Assembly (NCBI RefSeq): GCF_000377005.1
Contig: NZ_AQYB01000029.1
Location: 1-64,000 of the forward strand
Direction of reading: 5' to 3'
DNA: 64,000 nucleotides
Source: Streptococcus minor DSM 17118
GTDB taxonomy: Bacteria; Bacillota; Bacilli; Lactobacillales; Streptococcaceae
Shown here: piece after piece, positions 10,536 to 20,812 of the stretch
Layout of the letters: each line of letters begins with the position of its first letter
How positions within the stretch are numbered: position 1 is the first letter of the stretch
The notes under the pieces: generated by a model
Told to the model about the DNA's origin: nothing
Database searches by the model: none
The model's input: only the letters and a program-made list of their open reading frames with translations
Program-made: the position numbers and the translations under genes

Positions 10536-11783
10536 ATGAAATTACAAGAAGGAGTTCATCTTCATTTTCTTCCTACAAAGCAATTTACGACCAACACAAT
10601 CAAGATTCGTTTTGCAGCTCCCATGAAGGAAGAGACTGTAGCTGGGCGCGTGTTAGTGGCTAATCTATTAGAGATGGCAAATGCAGATTATCCTACAGCT
10701 TTGGATTTTCGTCGCCAATTAGCTCTTCTTTATGGTGCTAGTCTTTCTACCAGTGTTTCTCGTCGAGGTCAGGTTCATTTAGTGGATGTGACTGTTCGTT
10801 TTGTGGATGAAAGATATTTGCCAGAAGGAGTTTCTTTGGCTCAAAATATCTTGGAATTTTTACGTTCGACACTTTTGAGGCCTTTGGCTAAAAAGGGAGC
10901 TTTTGACCAGAAAGTTTTTGAGACGGAGAAGCGTAATCTGATTTCTTATCTAGAGACAGAAATCGAAGATCATTTTTACCATGCAGATTTGGAGTTGAAT
11001 AAACTTTTTTTCCAGCATTCAGATATGAGGATTCCGAGGGTAGCTACTAAGGAATTGGTTGCAAGAGAAACACCTGAAACAGTCTACCAGGCTTATAAAG
11101 ATATGTTACATCTTGATAAGATTGATATATTTGTTTTAGGAGAGGTAGACCAGGATTTGATAGAAGAACATTTTAAAAGCTATTCTTGGACTTTCCGAAA
11201 TCCAAAACTTGATTTCAATTACCAACAGGAATTTTCTAGCATCACTAGGGAAAAAATAGAGCGAAAAGGAGCAAAGCAGTCTATTTTAGAATTAGCCTAT
11301 CATATAAAGACACTTTACAATGATGTCAACTATCCAGCTATAGTTGTTTTCAATAGTCTATTTGGCAGTTCTTCACACTCCAAGCTCTTTTGTGAGTTGC
11401 GAGAAAAAGAAGGATTGGCTTACACAGTTGCTAGTTCGTTACATATTTTTTCTGGAATGTTGCGAGTTCATGTGGGGATTGATAAGGAACAACGCCAAAA
11501 AACCATGAAAATTATCCGTCAGCAACTATCTGATATGAAATTAGGGAAATTTACAGATGAAGACTTTGCCTTGACAAAAAAGCTATTAATCAATGATGCC
11601 ACCCTTGCTCAAGATAGACCATCAACTCTTATGGAGCAGACTTATCATCAATCTATTTTTGGTCAAGATTTTCGAAACTATTCTCAGTGGATTGAATCTG
11701 TCAATTTAGTGTCAAGAAAAGATGTCATAGCAGTAGCCAAACAAATAAAATTACAAGCTGTTTATTTTATGGAAGGAATCTGA
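10536..11783 (+). CDS. M16 family peptidase-like protein without the zinc motif (YmfF-like)
   Basis: 415 aa with the two-lobe M16 fold expected from length and content. The inverted zinc motif HxxEH is absent: the equivalent helix reads NLLEMANADYPTALD. It is therefore likely the non-catalytic partner of a heterodimer, as in YmfF/YmfH pairs. It overlaps the next gene by one base (TGATG), indicating translational coupling and a stoichiometric complex. The natural substrate is unknown. Confidence 0.85.
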   Translation: MKLQEGVHLHFLPTKQFTTNTIKIRFAAPMKEETVAGRVLVANLLEMANADYPTALDFRRQLALLYGASLSTSVSRRGQVHLVDVTVRFVDERYLPEGVSLAQNILEFLRSTLLRPLAKKGAFDQKVFETEKRNLISYLETEIEDHFYHADLELNKLFFQHSDMRIPRVATKELVARETPETVYQAYKDMLHLDKIDIFVLGEVDQDLIEEHFKSYSWTFRNPKLDFNYQQEFSSITREKIERKGAKQSILELAYHIKTLYNDVNYPAIVVFNSLFGSSSHSKLFCELREKEGLAYTVASSLHIFSGMLRVHVGIDKEQRQKTMKIIRQQLSDMKLGKFTDEDFALTKKLLINDATLAQDRPSTLMEQTYHQSIFGQDFRNYSQWIESVNLVSRKDVIAVAKQIKLQAVYFMEGI

Positions 11784-13075
11784 TGAAGTATTTAGGATTA
11801 GAGGAAAAAAACTATCCTTACCTGGAATCTCCTCTTTACAAAGGGAGGTTGACAAATGGGTTGACAGTTTATTTACAGCCTAAGCCAGGTTTTAAAGAAA
11901 CTTACGGTATGATGACAGTGGGTTTTGGAGCAGTCGATACCGTTTTAAAATTAAAAGACAAACCAGAGTTTGTGACTTATCCAGCAGGAATGGCTCATTT
12001 TTTAGAACATAAGCTTTTTGAAATGAGAAATGGCAAAGATGTTCTTCAGGAGTTTTCCAAGTTGGGAGCTGATGCCAATGCCTATACTAGTTTTTACCAA
12101 ACAAGCTACCTTTTTTCAACAGCAAGAAAAGTATTACAAAATTTGGCACTTTTGCAAGATTTTGTTCATGAGGTCTCTTTTACAGAGGAGTCTGTAGAGA
12201 GAGAGAAGGCAATCATTGCTCAAGAAATTGAGATGTATCAAGATGATCCAGAATCTAGGCTCTACAATGAAATTTTGGCCAGTCTGTATCCAGGCAGTCC
12301 TTTGCAGGAAGATATTGCAGGCAGTGTTCACTCCATTCAGGATATTACAGTTCAGTCTCTTAATGAAAATTTCCAGGCCTTTTATCAGCCTCAAAATATG
12401 ACTTTGTTTTTAGTAGGGAATGTTGAATTAGAGGCCACTTGGAAAGCGATACAAGAAAGAGAAGCTAGGCGCCAAGGAAGCGATTTTTCTGTGGAGCGTC
12501 AAATGTTAACTCACCAACCTATTTTATCTCATAGAACGAGCCAGATGGTAGTGGCCAGTCCTAAATTAGCTATTGGGATTCGTGGAAATAAACAATTGTC
12601 ACCTGACATGCTTTATCGGTTTAGGTTGTCCTTGTCACTACTCTTTTCGATGCTTTTTGGCTGGACCTCCACGCGCTTTCAATCTCTATACAAACAGGGG
12701 AAAATTGACAATTCTTTTTCCTTCCATCTAGAAGTGAGACCAGAATACCATTTTTTTGTCTTGACTATGGATACCAAGGAGCCTGTTTCCCTATCAAAGA
12801 ATTTGCGTAGAGCTATTCAGCAGTTTGCTTCTGATCCAGATGTATCCACCAAACATCTGGAGATTGTCAAAAGGAAGGCTTATGGTGATTTTATTGCTAG
12901 TCTAAATTCCTTGCACTTCGCAGCCAGTCATTTTATGCAACACTTATCAGATGATGAGACTATTTTTGATTTACCTGAAATCATCGAATCCATCGATTTA
13001 GAAGAGGTTTTAGCAACAGGGCATCAATTTCTTTCTGACTGCGATATGACAGATTTTATTATTTTTCCAAAATAA
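11783..13075 (+). CDS. M16 family zinc peptidase (YmfH-like)
   Basis: 430 aa. The inverted zinc-binding motif is seen as H72-F-L-E75-H76, and a downstream Glu-rich helix (EREKAIIAQEIEMY) carries the third zinc ligand. The protein is predicted cytoplasmic, with no signal peptide. It forms a coupled pair with the preceding zinc-less subunit and lies immediately before rodZ and pgsA, the same neighbourhood seen in many Firmicutes. The substrate is unknown. Confidence 0.9.
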   Translation: MKYLGLEEKNYPYLESPLYKGRLTNGLTVYLQPKPGFKETYGMMTVGFGAVDTVLKLKDKPEFVTYPAGMAHFLEHKLFEMRNGKDVLQEFSKLGADANAYTSFYQTSYLFSTARKVLQNLALLQDFVHEVSFTEESVEREKAIIAQEIEMYQDDPESRLYNEILASLYPGSPLQEDIAGSVHSIQDITVQSLNENFQAFYQPQNMTLFLVGNVELEATWKAIQEREARRQGSDFSVERQMLTHQPILSHRTSQMVVASPKLAIGIRGNKQLSPDMLYRFRLSLSLLFSMLFGWTSTRFQSLYKQGKIDNSFSFHLEVRPEYHFFVLTMDTKEPVSLSKNLRRAIQQFASDPDVSTKHLEIVKRKAYGDFIASLNSLHFAASHFMQHLSDDETIFDLPEIIESIDLEEVLATGHQFLSDCDMTDFIIFPK

Positions 13076-13153
13076 TGTCTATTTATCATCGAATTTTCCC
13101 TAGATTTTTGTTACAATATTGTATTGTATACTAAATGTAAGAGAGAGGCTATT

Positions 13154-14005
13154 ATGAGGCAAAAAAGTATAGGAGAAGTCCTGAAAGATGCGCGTGAAAG
13201 TCGCGGTTGGAGCTTTGCAGATGTCCAACGTATGACCAAAATTCAAGCTAGGCTAGTGCAAGCTCTAGAGTATAACGATTTTGAAGCAATTCCTGATTCA
13301 GATTATACGAAGTCTTTTTTGCAACGTTATGCTGAAATCTTAGAATTGGATGCTGAAGTTTTATTAGATGCTTATGATTCAAATAGTTTGGTAGTTTATT
13401 ACGAAGCAAGGGAAGTACCTACTTCTGATATAGATTTGCGTCGAAAAGTAAAGAAAAAGCCAGTAAAATCTTACTTGCCTTTGATCTATCTTTTGCTGGC
13501 AGCTATTTCTATTTTGATTTTCGTTACTTATATTGTTTCCCAACGGATTCAGAATCAAGTTATCACACCACCTTCTACTTCCTCATCTTACTCAGTTGTA
13601 TCCAAAACCTCCATTGACGAAACGACTCCCCCCTCTAGTAGTGAGCAAACTACAGAGACGACCAATAGCTCCACATCAGAAGAGCAATCTGGTGTTCGTT
13701 TGACTATATCGGGCGGAGGAGCAAGTTTGGCGGCGACTCTTGTAGGAGCAACTAAACCAGTGGAAGTTCAGGTATCGGTGACGACTACGACTAGCTGGGT
13801 TAGTTTGTCAGATACAGATATGGCAAATGGTGTGACCTTATCTCCCAACAATACTAGTGTGACAACCACCATTCCTGATGGTGTGACAACTGCTAATCTG
13901 ACTTTAGGAGTCGTAGAAGGTGTTGCCGTCCGCATTGCTGGTCAGGAGCTCGATACATCAGCCTTAACCGAACAGTCAGGGATTATCACACTGACAATTG
14001 AATAA
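13154..14005 (+). CDS. rodZ: RodZ-like helix-turn-helix membrane protein
   Basis: 283 aa. It has an N-terminal HTH_25 domain (1-70), a basic juxtamembrane stretch (RRKVKKKP), one membrane helix (107-129), a Ser/Thr-rich extracellular linker (about 135-180) and a C-terminal beta domain like DUF4115. RodZ links MreB or the elongasome to the cell envelope; cocci lacking MreB keep it. The ATG at 13154 was chosen because GAGAGAGG precedes it; a TTG ten codons upstream lacks a ribosome site. pgsA follows nine bases later. Confidence 0.9.
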   Translation: MRQKSIGEVLKDARESRGWSFADVQRMTKIQARLVQALEYNDFEAIPDSDYTKSFLQRYAEILELDAEVLLDAYDSNSLVVYYEAREVPTSDIDLRRKVKKKPVKSYLPLIYLLLAAISILIFVTYIVSQRIQNQVITPPSTSSSYSVVSKTSIDETTPPSSSEQTTETTNSSTSEEQSGVRLTISGGGASLAATLVGATKPVEVQVSVTTTTSWVSLSDTDMANGVTLSPNNTSVTTTIPDGVTTANLTLGVVEGVAVRIAGQELDTSALTEQSGIITLTIE

Positions 14006-14014
14006 AGGATTTTT

Positions 14015-14554
14015 ATGAAAAAAGAGAACATTCCCAATGCCCTCACACTAGGGCGAATCTTGATTATTCCAATCTTTATTGTATTGCTGACAACGTGGCA
14101 TAGCTCTATTAGTCATGTTTTGGCGGCAATCATCTTTGCTCTAGCTAGCATAACGGATTACCTAGATGGTTATTTAGCTCGCAAGTGGAAGGTAGTCACC
14201 AATTTTGGAAAGTTTGCTGACCCTATGGCTGATAAAATCTTGGTTATGACGGCTTTTATTATGTTAGTAGAGTTAAAAATGGTTCCAGCTTGGGTGGTGG
14301 CTATCATTGTCTGTCGTGAGTTGGCTGTGACAGGTCTACGTTTACTCTTGGTTGAAAATGGTGGCACTGTTTTGGCAGCGGCTATGCCGGGGAAAATTAA
14401 GACTTTCTCACAGATGTTTGCCATTATTTTTCTGTTAATGCATTGGAATTTGTTGGGGCAAATACTGCTCTACATTGCGCTCTTCTTTACCCTGTATTCA
14501 GGTTATGATTATTTCAAGGGTGCTTCTTTTTTGTTCAAGGATACCTTTAAATAA
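14015..14554 (+). CDS. pgsA: CDP-diacylglycerol-glycerol-3-phosphate 3-phosphatidyltransferase
   Basis: 179 aa integral membrane enzyme that makes phosphatidylglycerol phosphate, the first step to PG and cardiolipin. The CDP-alcohol phosphotransferase signature is complete: D48, D51-G52, A55-R56, G65, D69 and D73. Four or more membrane helices are evident. It directly abuts ecfA1 with no gap between stop and start (TAAATG), so rodZ, pgsA and the ECF genes probably form one transcript. Confidence 0.96.
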   Translation: MKKENIPNALTLGRILIIPIFIVLLTTWHSSISHVLAAIIFALASITDYLDGYLARKWKVVTNFGKFADPMADKILVMTAFIMLVELKMVPAWVVAIIVCRELAVTGLRLLLVENGGTVLAAAMPGKIKTFSQMFAIIFLLMHWNLLGQILLYIALFFTLYSGYDYFKGASFLFKDTFK

Positions 14555-15391
14555 ATGACAAATATTATAGAAGTTAAAAATTTAAAGTATAAGTATGACG
14601 AATCTGATGAAACTTATACGCTCAATGGTGTTTCGTTTCACGTGAAACAAGGAGAATGGTTGTCCATCATTGGTCATAATGGATCGGGAAAATCAACAAC
14701 GGTTCGGTTGATTGATGGGCTTTTAGAGGCAGAATCAGGGGATATTATTATTGCTGGAGATAAGCTGACAGCAGATAATGTCTGGGAGAAGCGTCGCCAA
14801 ATTGGCATGGTTTTTCAGAATCCAGATAATCAGTTTGTCGGTGCTACAGTGGAAGACGATGTAGCATTTGGTTTAGAGAACCAAGGGATTTCTCTAGAAG
14901 AAATGCAGGAGCGAGTTCACCAGGCCTTGAAATTAGTAGGCATGTCAGATTTTAAGAATCGGGAACCAGCTAGGCTATCTGGCGGGCAGAAACAACGTGT
15001 AGCTATCGCAGGTGTAGTGGCACTTAGACCCAATATTATTATTCTGGATGAAGCAACCAGCATGCTAGATCCAGAAGGTCGTCTGGACTTGATTCGCATA
15101 GTCAAAGATATCAAAGAACGCTATCATATGACAGTTATCTCTATCACGCATGACTTGGATGAGGTAGCACTGAGTGACCGGGTTATCGTCATGAAGGATG
15201 GACAGGTTGAATCAATCAGCAGTCCTGAAGAATTGTTTGTACGTAAAGATTTGCAGGAATTGGATTTAGATCAGCCTTTTACAGCCGATTTAGCAGAACA
15301 GCTACGTATAAAAGGTCTAGCATTACCAGACCGTTATTTTACAGAAGAGGAACTGGAAGAAAAATTATGGGTATTACTCTCCAACAAGTAA
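14555..15391 (+). CDS. ecfA1: ECF transporter energising ATPase EcfA1
   Basis: 278 aa ATPase. Walker [10 protein letters not shown] (40-48), Q-loop VFQNPDNQ, signature [13 protein letters not shown], and Walker [14 protein letters not shown]. The VFQNPDNQ Q-loop and C-terminal extension are typical of EcfA1. It pairs with EcfA2 and EcfT to power many substrate-binding S components for vitamins and metals. A near-perfect parS palindrome is embedded in codons for SFHVKQ at 14634-14649. The C-terminus overlaps ecfA2 by 25 bases. Confidence 0.95.
   Translation: MTNIIEVKNLKYKYDESDETYTLNGVSFHVKQGEWLSIIGHNGSGKSTTVRLIDGLLEAESGDIIIAGDKLTADNVWEKRRQIGMVFQNPDNQFVGATVEDDVAFGLENQGISLEEMQERVHQALKLVGMSDFKNREPARLSGGQKQRVAIAGVVALRPNIIILDEATSMLDPEGRLDLIRIVKDIKERYHMTVISITHDLDEVALSDRVIVMKDGQVESISSPEELFVRKDLQELDLDQPFTADLAEQLRIKGLALPDRYFTEEELEEKLWVLLSNK
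14634..14649. promoter_or_regulatory. parS site inside ecfA1
   Basis: CGTTTCACGTGAAACA matches the 16-bp parS consensus at 15 positions, with only the first base different. It lies within the coding region of ecfA1, 9 kb from the perfect site at 5646. Intragenic origin-proximal parS sites are common. Confidence 0.85.
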
Positions 15392-16209
15392 GTTATACTT
15401 ATCAAGCCAATACGCCCTTTGAAGGGCGTGCGCTTTTTGGTGTGGACTTAGAAATTGTAGAGGGTTCTTATACAGCCCTGATTGGTCATACAGGATCTGG
15501 TAAATCCACGATTTTACAACTGCTGAATGGACTTAATGTCCCTACTGCGGGTACAGTTTTGATTGATGAAACGGTTATTACACCGACCTCTGTTAATAAG
15601 GATATCAAGCAAGTCCGTAAGAAAGTGGGCCTAGTTTTCCAGTTTCCTGAGAGTCAGGTTTTTGATGAGACAGTCCTTCAGGATGTAGCCTTTGGACCAC
15701 AAAATTTTGGTGTTTCCAAGGAAGATGCGGAAGCAGTGGCACGTGAGAAATTATCCCTAGTAGGGATTGATGAAGATTTATTTGATCGTAGTCCTTTTGA
15801 ATTATCAGGTGGTCAGATGCGTCGAGTGGCCATTGCAGGGATTTTGGCTATGGAACCTCATATCCTGGTTTTAGATGAGCCGACAGCGGGTCTCGATCCT
15901 GCAGGTCGTAAGGAATTGATGGCTATTTTTAAAGGACTTCATGAGGCAGGTATGACCATTGTTTTAGTGACCCATCTGATGGATGATGTGGCTGATTTTG
16001 CCGATTTTGTTTATGTGTTGGAAAAAGGTAAGGTCGTCCGTTCAGGTAAGCCATCCGTAGTTTTTCAAGAGGTAGACTTTATGGAGTCTATCCAATTAGG
16101 CGTTCCTAAAATTACTAAGTTTGCAGCTAATTTGGAGCGTCGTGGTTTTGTCTTTGAAAAACTTCCTATTACTATAGAGGAATTCACGGAGGTGATTACT
16201 CATGGATAG
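15367..16209 (+). CDS. ecfA2: ECF transporter energising ATPase EcfA2
   Basis: 280 aa. Walker [10 protein letters not shown] (40-48), Q-loop VFQFPESQ, signature [13 protein letters not shown], and Walker [14 protein letters not shown]. The FPESQ Q-loop distinguishes it from EcfA1. The gene begins inside the end of ecfA1 and overlaps ecfT by eight bases, consistent with coupled translation of the A1-A2-T complex. Confidence 0.95.
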   Translation: MGITLQQVSYTYQANTPFEGRALFGVDLEIVEGSYTALIGHTGSGKSTILQLLNGLNVPTAGTVLIDETVITPTSVNKDIKQVRKKVGLVFQFPESQVFDETVLQDVAFGPQNFGVSKEDAEAVAREKLSLVGIDEDLFDRSPFELSGGQMRRVAIAGILAMEPHILVLDEPTAGLDPAGRKELMAIFKGLHEAGMTIVLVTHLMDDVADFADFVYVLEKGKVVRSGKPSVVFQEVDFMESIQLGVPKITKFAANLERRGFVFEKLPITIEEFTEVITHG

Positions 16210-17008
16210 ACTCATTCTAGGTCGCTACATCCCTGGTGACTCCCTGATCCATAGATTGGACCCAAGAAGTAAGCTATTAGCTATGATTCTCTTTCTTTTT
16301 ATTATCTTTTGGGCCAATAATTTAGTAACCAACGCTATTATTCTGGCATTTGTCTTGGTATTAGTCTTCTTGTCTGGAATTAAGTTCTCCTTCTTTCTTA
16401 ATGGGATCAAGCCTATGCTAGGTATTATTCTTTTTACGACTCTGTTTCAAGTTTTTTTCATGGGTGGATCGACGATTCTATTTCAATTTTGGTTTATTAA
16501 AATTACCTTGGAAGGGTTACAACAGGCGGGAATCATCTTTGTTCGCTTTGTCCTGATTATTATCTTTTCGACCTTGCTTACTCTGACAACTACACCGCTG
16601 AGCTTAGCTGATGGAGTGGAAGCTGGTCTTTCGCCTCTAGCTCGATTTAAGGTTCCAGTCCATGAGATTGGTTTAATGCTATCAATGAGCTTACGTTTTG
16701 TACCGACCTTGATGGATGATACTACTCGAATTATGAATGCTCAACGGGCCCGCGGTGTAGATTTTGGAGAAGGATCCATTGTTCAAAAGGTTAAGGCTGT
16801 CATTCCGATTTTAATACCTTTATTTGCTTCTAGTTTTAAGCGAGCAGATGCCCTAGCAACTGCAATGGAAGCGCGTGGTTATCAAGGAGGAGATGGCCGA
16901 ACCAAGTACCGTGTTCTTTCTTGGAAGACGATTGATACTTTAGCCATATTGGTCATGATACTACTAGGTATTGTGTTATTCTTTTTAAAAAACACAATAT
17001 ATAGTTAA
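16202..17008 (+). CDS. ecfT: ECF transporter transmembrane subunit EcfT
   Basis: 268 aa with several membrane helices and the two cytoplasmic coupling motifs with Ala-Arg-Gly: [12 protein letters not shown] and [12 protein letters not shown]. These contact the two ATPases. It is the last gene of the rodZ-pgsA-ecf transcript and is followed at once by a strong terminator. No S component is encoded beside it, so it belongs to the shared (group II) ECF system. Confidence 0.95.
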   Translation: MDRLILGRYIPGDSLIHRLDPRSKLLAMILFLFIIFWANNLVTNAIILAFVLVLVFLSGIKFSFFLNGIKPMLGIILFTTLFQVFFMGGSTILFQFWFIKITLEGLQQAGIIFVRFVLIIIFSTLLTLTTTPLSLADGVEAGLSPLARFKVPVHEIGLMLSMSLRFVPTLMDDTTRIMNAQRARGVDFGEGSIVQKVKAVIPILIPLFASSFKRADALATAMEARGYQGGDGRTKYRVLSWKTIDTLAILVMILLGIVLFFLKNTIYS

Positions 17009-17035
17009 AAAAGTGCTAAAAAAGCACTTTTTTTA
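17007..17035 (+). terminator. Terminator of the ecf operon
   Basis: AAAAAAGTGCT-AAAAA-AGCACTTTTTTT hairpin with T run directly after the ecfT stop. Confidence 0.88.
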
Positions 17036-17110
17036 CCTTATTTTTTCGGATTTTCAATGATTTTGTAACATTTGTCATCTTTTTTAAAAGAAAAAGTAAC
17101 AAAAGTAGGG

Positions 17111-17116
17111 TATAAT
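17111..17116 (+). promoter_or_regulatory. -10 element of the LysM gene with possible WalR half-sites upstream
   Basis: TATAAT 30 bases before the ATG. No good -35 is seen. TGTAAC (17064-17069) and TGTCAT (17073-17078) resemble WalR half-sites, but their spacing is 9 rather than the usual 11 bases start to start. I recall the pneumococcal orthologue as WalRK-regulated, so activation here is possible but not shown. Confidence 0.4.
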
Positions 17117-17145
17117 GGAATCTACGGAATGAAAGGAAATATTTT

Positions 17146-17772
17146 ATGACATTCTCAAAAACGAAATATTTGATGGCTAGTTTCTTGTTAATTTCAAGTT
17201 TTTTACTACCGGCTAGCATTCAGGCGGAGACCTATACTGTCAAGCCTGGTGATACACTATCACAAATTGCCTCTGCTTTTCATACAACAGTTGATGAATT
17301 AGCATACCTTAATCAGATTGAAAATAAAAATTTGATTATGATTGGTCAGGTTTTGAAAACGAATCAAGCTATGACTGCCGCTACTGAGCAAGTCGTAAAC
17401 TCTATTGCAAAACCAGCTCAAACTCCTGAATCAGTTTCTGTTGTAGCATCCCAGACTCCAGAAGTCCAGCCAGGTGCAGAATATACTACTCCTGCACCAG
17501 CTCAAACTATTCCAGTTACAGTTGGTGGTTATACTTCAGAGTTAAGTCCAGAAGAAGCTGCTGCGAAAGAAGAAATTGCTCGTCGGGAATCAGGTGGTTC
17601 TTACACAGCTCAAAATGGCCAATTCTACGGTCGTTATCAGTTGATGCTTACCTATCTCAATGGAGATCTTTCTCCAGAAAATCAAGAGCGTGTGGCAGAT
17701 GCTTATGTTCGTAACCGTTATGGTTCATGGGTTGCAGCACTTGCGCACTCGAATGCTAAGGGTTGGTATTAA
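17146..17772 (+). CDS. Secreted LysM protein with a lytic transglycosylase-like C-terminus
   Basis: 208 aa. A signal peptide (1-27, ending SIQA) is followed by a LysM peptidoglycan-binding domain (about 28-72, ETYTVKPGDTLSQIA), a Pro/Thr/Ala/Gln-rich linker, and a compact C-terminal domain with EEIARRESGG (Glu148 as candidate catalytic acid) and GRYQL, as in short transglycosylase-like domains. It acts at the cell wall, probably at division sites. It has its own promoter and terminator. It resembles the pneumococcal LysM protein next to the WalRK regulon. Hydrolytic activity is inferred. Confidence 0.87.
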   Translation: MTFSKTKYLMASFLLISSFLLPASIQAETYTVKPGDTLSQIASAFHTTVDELAYLNQIENKNLIMIGQVLKTNQAMTAATEQVVNSIAKPAQTPESVSVVASQTPEVQPGAEYTTPAPAQTIPVTVGGYTSELSPEEAAAKEEIARRESGGSYTAQNGQFYGRYQLMLTYLNGDLSPENQERVADAYVRNRYGSWVAALAHSNAKGWY

Positions 17773-17796
17773 TAGAGAAGTACTTACAAAACATAT

Positions 17797-17829
17797 AAAA
17801 GAACATGGGGAAAGTTCCATGTTCTTTTT
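17797..17829 (+). terminator. Terminator of the LysM gene
   Basis: AAAAGAACATGG-GGAAAGTT-CCATGTTCTTTTT inverted repeat with T run, 25 bases after the stop. Confidence 0.87.
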
Positions 17830-18106
17830 AATCTAGTGATTTTATTGAAAAGTCGTACTTGATATTGTAAAGTTCTTCATTCTTTATATGCTATAGAAAT
17901 TGACAAGTTTGTCAATTTATCAATTACGATGTCAACTTTAGAGCGATCTTCTTAATCTATTCTATTCTCTCTCAACTTAATGTATGCTGTATATGTTCAT
18001 TCTTAGCTAGAGGAGTATGGATTAGCCACAACCATTGATATCATCTGGAATCTTATTTATGAAATAATAAGTATTGGTGGTAAAAAACCTCATTTTCTCC
18101 CTCATC
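17830..18106. other. Intergenic region without a supported gene
   Basis: About 280 bases between the LysM terminator and the convergent phosphatase gene. The only structure seen is TTGACAA-GT-TTGTCAA near 17908-17925. Short open frames here have no ribosome site or family resemblance. It could hold decayed sequence at a synteny breakpoint. Confidence 0.4.
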
Positions 18107-18664
18107 TCAATATATTTCATCAATAGTTAAACAAGTTGTTTTCTGAAATGTAAATTTGACAATCCAAGGAAACAGATTTTTTACCCTTTGAAAATCTTTT
18201 AGTTGAAAGTTGGGGTTGTAATAATTGATAATAGTGGAAAGGGCTGTACCATGGGTTCCAATAATGATCGTTTCATCCTCGTGTTGATTCAATAAGTTCT
18301 GGAGAGCCTCAATATTTCGTTTTTGGACTTGGGCAAGAGATTCCCCTCCTGAGAGATGATAATTGAAATCAGCCCACTGCCTCTCTGTGAAATCTGTAAA
18401 ATCCTCAATCCAGTGGTCAGTTATTTTCCTTTCCCTAAAATCAGCAACTCGGTGAATGACTTGTCCACGACTTTCAGCAAGTGGTCTAATGGTATCGACA
18501 GATCTGATGTAGGGACTGGAGTAGAAGGCATCAATTTGGATTTTATCAAACAGGTTTACAATTTCTTTACTAGATTGTAAACCTTTGTGGGTTAACTCTC
18601 GTGTAAAGTCATCGTGGTTTTCATAATTTGGCTCAGCGTGCCGGATAAAGTAAAGGATTGTCAT
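18107..18664 (-). CDS. Histidine phosphatase superfamily protein
   Basis: 185 aa. The RHG-type motif is present as FIRHAEP (7-13), with the phospho-accepting His, and the second catalytic His lies in IIGTHGTALS. These define the phosphoglycerate mutase-like histidine phosphatase fold. The short length and lack of glycolytic PGM motifs suggest a broad or small-molecule phosphatase and not the glycolytic enzyme. It stands alone on the minus strand, with AGGTTTC upstream of the ATG. Confidence 0.88.
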   Translation of the reverse strand: MTILYFIRHAEPNYENHDDFTRELTHKGLQSSKEIVNLFDKIQIDAFYSSPYIRSVDTIRPLAESRGQVIHRVADFRERKITDHWIEDFTDFTERQWADFNYHLSGGESLAQVQKRNIEALQNLLNQHEDETIIIGTHGTALSTIINYYNPNFQLKDFQRVKNLFPWIVKFTFQKTTCLTIDEIY

Positions 18665-18737
18665 AAGAAACCTCCGATTAAAGTACTTGTATTATTATAG
18701 CAAAAAAGTAAGGACCCTGAACTTTTTTCTCATCTAG

Positions 18738-18766
18738 TTGGCTTTCTGGGCAAAACTTGTTATAAT
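18738..18766 (+). promoter_or_regulatory. mnmA promoter
   Basis: TTGGCT (18738-18743) and TATAAT (18761-18766) with a 17-bp spacer. Transcription would begin near 18773, giving a leader of about 190 nt before mnmA. Confidence 0.65.
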
Positions 18767-18772
18767 AACACT

Positions 18773-20081
<1,309 letters not shown>

Positions 20082-20219
20082 ACTCTTGAAAAAATCTTCA
20101 TCCTGTACTCTATATCTTTAGAAATACCTATGTCAACTCAGTCTAGCCAAACGGTGAATTTCGTTGAACATGTATTTACAGTCATGTAAATCTAAGATGT
20201 GAAGTGTAATAAAAAATGA

Positions 20220-20247
20220 TTGACTTTTAAAAGTCATTTGATACAAT
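20220..20247 (+). promoter_or_regulatory. Promoter with an embedded palindrome upstream of the Nudix gene
   Basis: TTGACT (20220-20225) and TACAAT (20242-20247), spacer 16 bp. The perfect 16-bp palindrome TGACTTTTAAAAGTCA (20221-20236) overlaps the -35 and spacer and would be a good repressor site. Confidence 0.6.
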
Positions 20248-20357
20248 AAATGCAACAAGAATCATGATGGTCAAAGCTCATGGGAATTGTAGGTCTTTTT
20301 GGCGTACAGTTTTCGAGAGTTTTGACTATTTTTGTGTTTTTTACAAGGAGTTTTGTG

Positions 20358-20801
20358 ATGGATTTCAGAACGCAGATTGCCAATCAGGTTTTTGGTGTCA
20401 GGGCAGTGGCCTTGATTGTACAAGATGGCAAGATTTTTTTAACCAAGAGAGGTGACAGCTATCACACCATTGGTGGAGCGGTAGAAGTGAACGAGAGTAC
20501 AAATCAGGCTGTGGTTCGTGAAACAAAGGAAGAATTAGGGATGGATGTGGAGGTCATAGAACTAGCTTTTGTGGTTGAAAACTGGTTTAAGGTTGGAGAG
20601 AAAAAATTTCACAATATTGAATTTCACTACATGGTCAAACCTTTGGAAAAAACACCAAATATGATGGTGGAAGCCGATTGTCGCTTCCCTTGTGAATGGG
20701 TTTCGATAGATGATTTGGAACATCTGGATGTCCGACCGGACTTTTTGCAAAGGGAAATGAAGAGTTGGAATGGTCAACTAAAACATATTATCAATTATTA
20801 A
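20358..20801 (+). CDS. Nudix hydrolase
   Basis: 147 aa. The Nudix box is complete: G40, E46, R54-E55, E58-E59 and G61 in the GX5EX7REUXEEXGU pattern. Such enzymes hydrolyse a nucleoside diphosphate linked to another moiety; the substrate cannot be read from sequence. The ATG at 20358 was chosen over one 26 codons earlier because AAGGAG lies eight bases upstream of it. mnmG starts 11 bases after the stop, so the two are probably co-transcribed. Confidence 0.88.
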   Translation: MDFRTQIANQVFGVRAVALIVQDGKIFLTKRGDSYHTIGGAVEVNESTNQAVVRETKEELGMDVEVIELAFVVENWFKVGEKKFHNIEFHYMVKPLEKTPNMMVEADCRFPCEWVSIDDLEHLDVRPDFLQREMKSWNGQLKHIINY

Positions 20802-20812
20802 GGAAGAATGAA

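Noticed and set aside
17064..17078. WalR box upstream of the LysM gene
   Set aside because: The half-sites are two bases closer than the consensus spacing, so I list it only as a possibility within the promoter entry.
18107..18664. Glycolytic phosphoglycerate mutase
   Set aside because: The protein is shorter than GpmA and lacks its extended motifs; only the histidine phosphatase core is supported.
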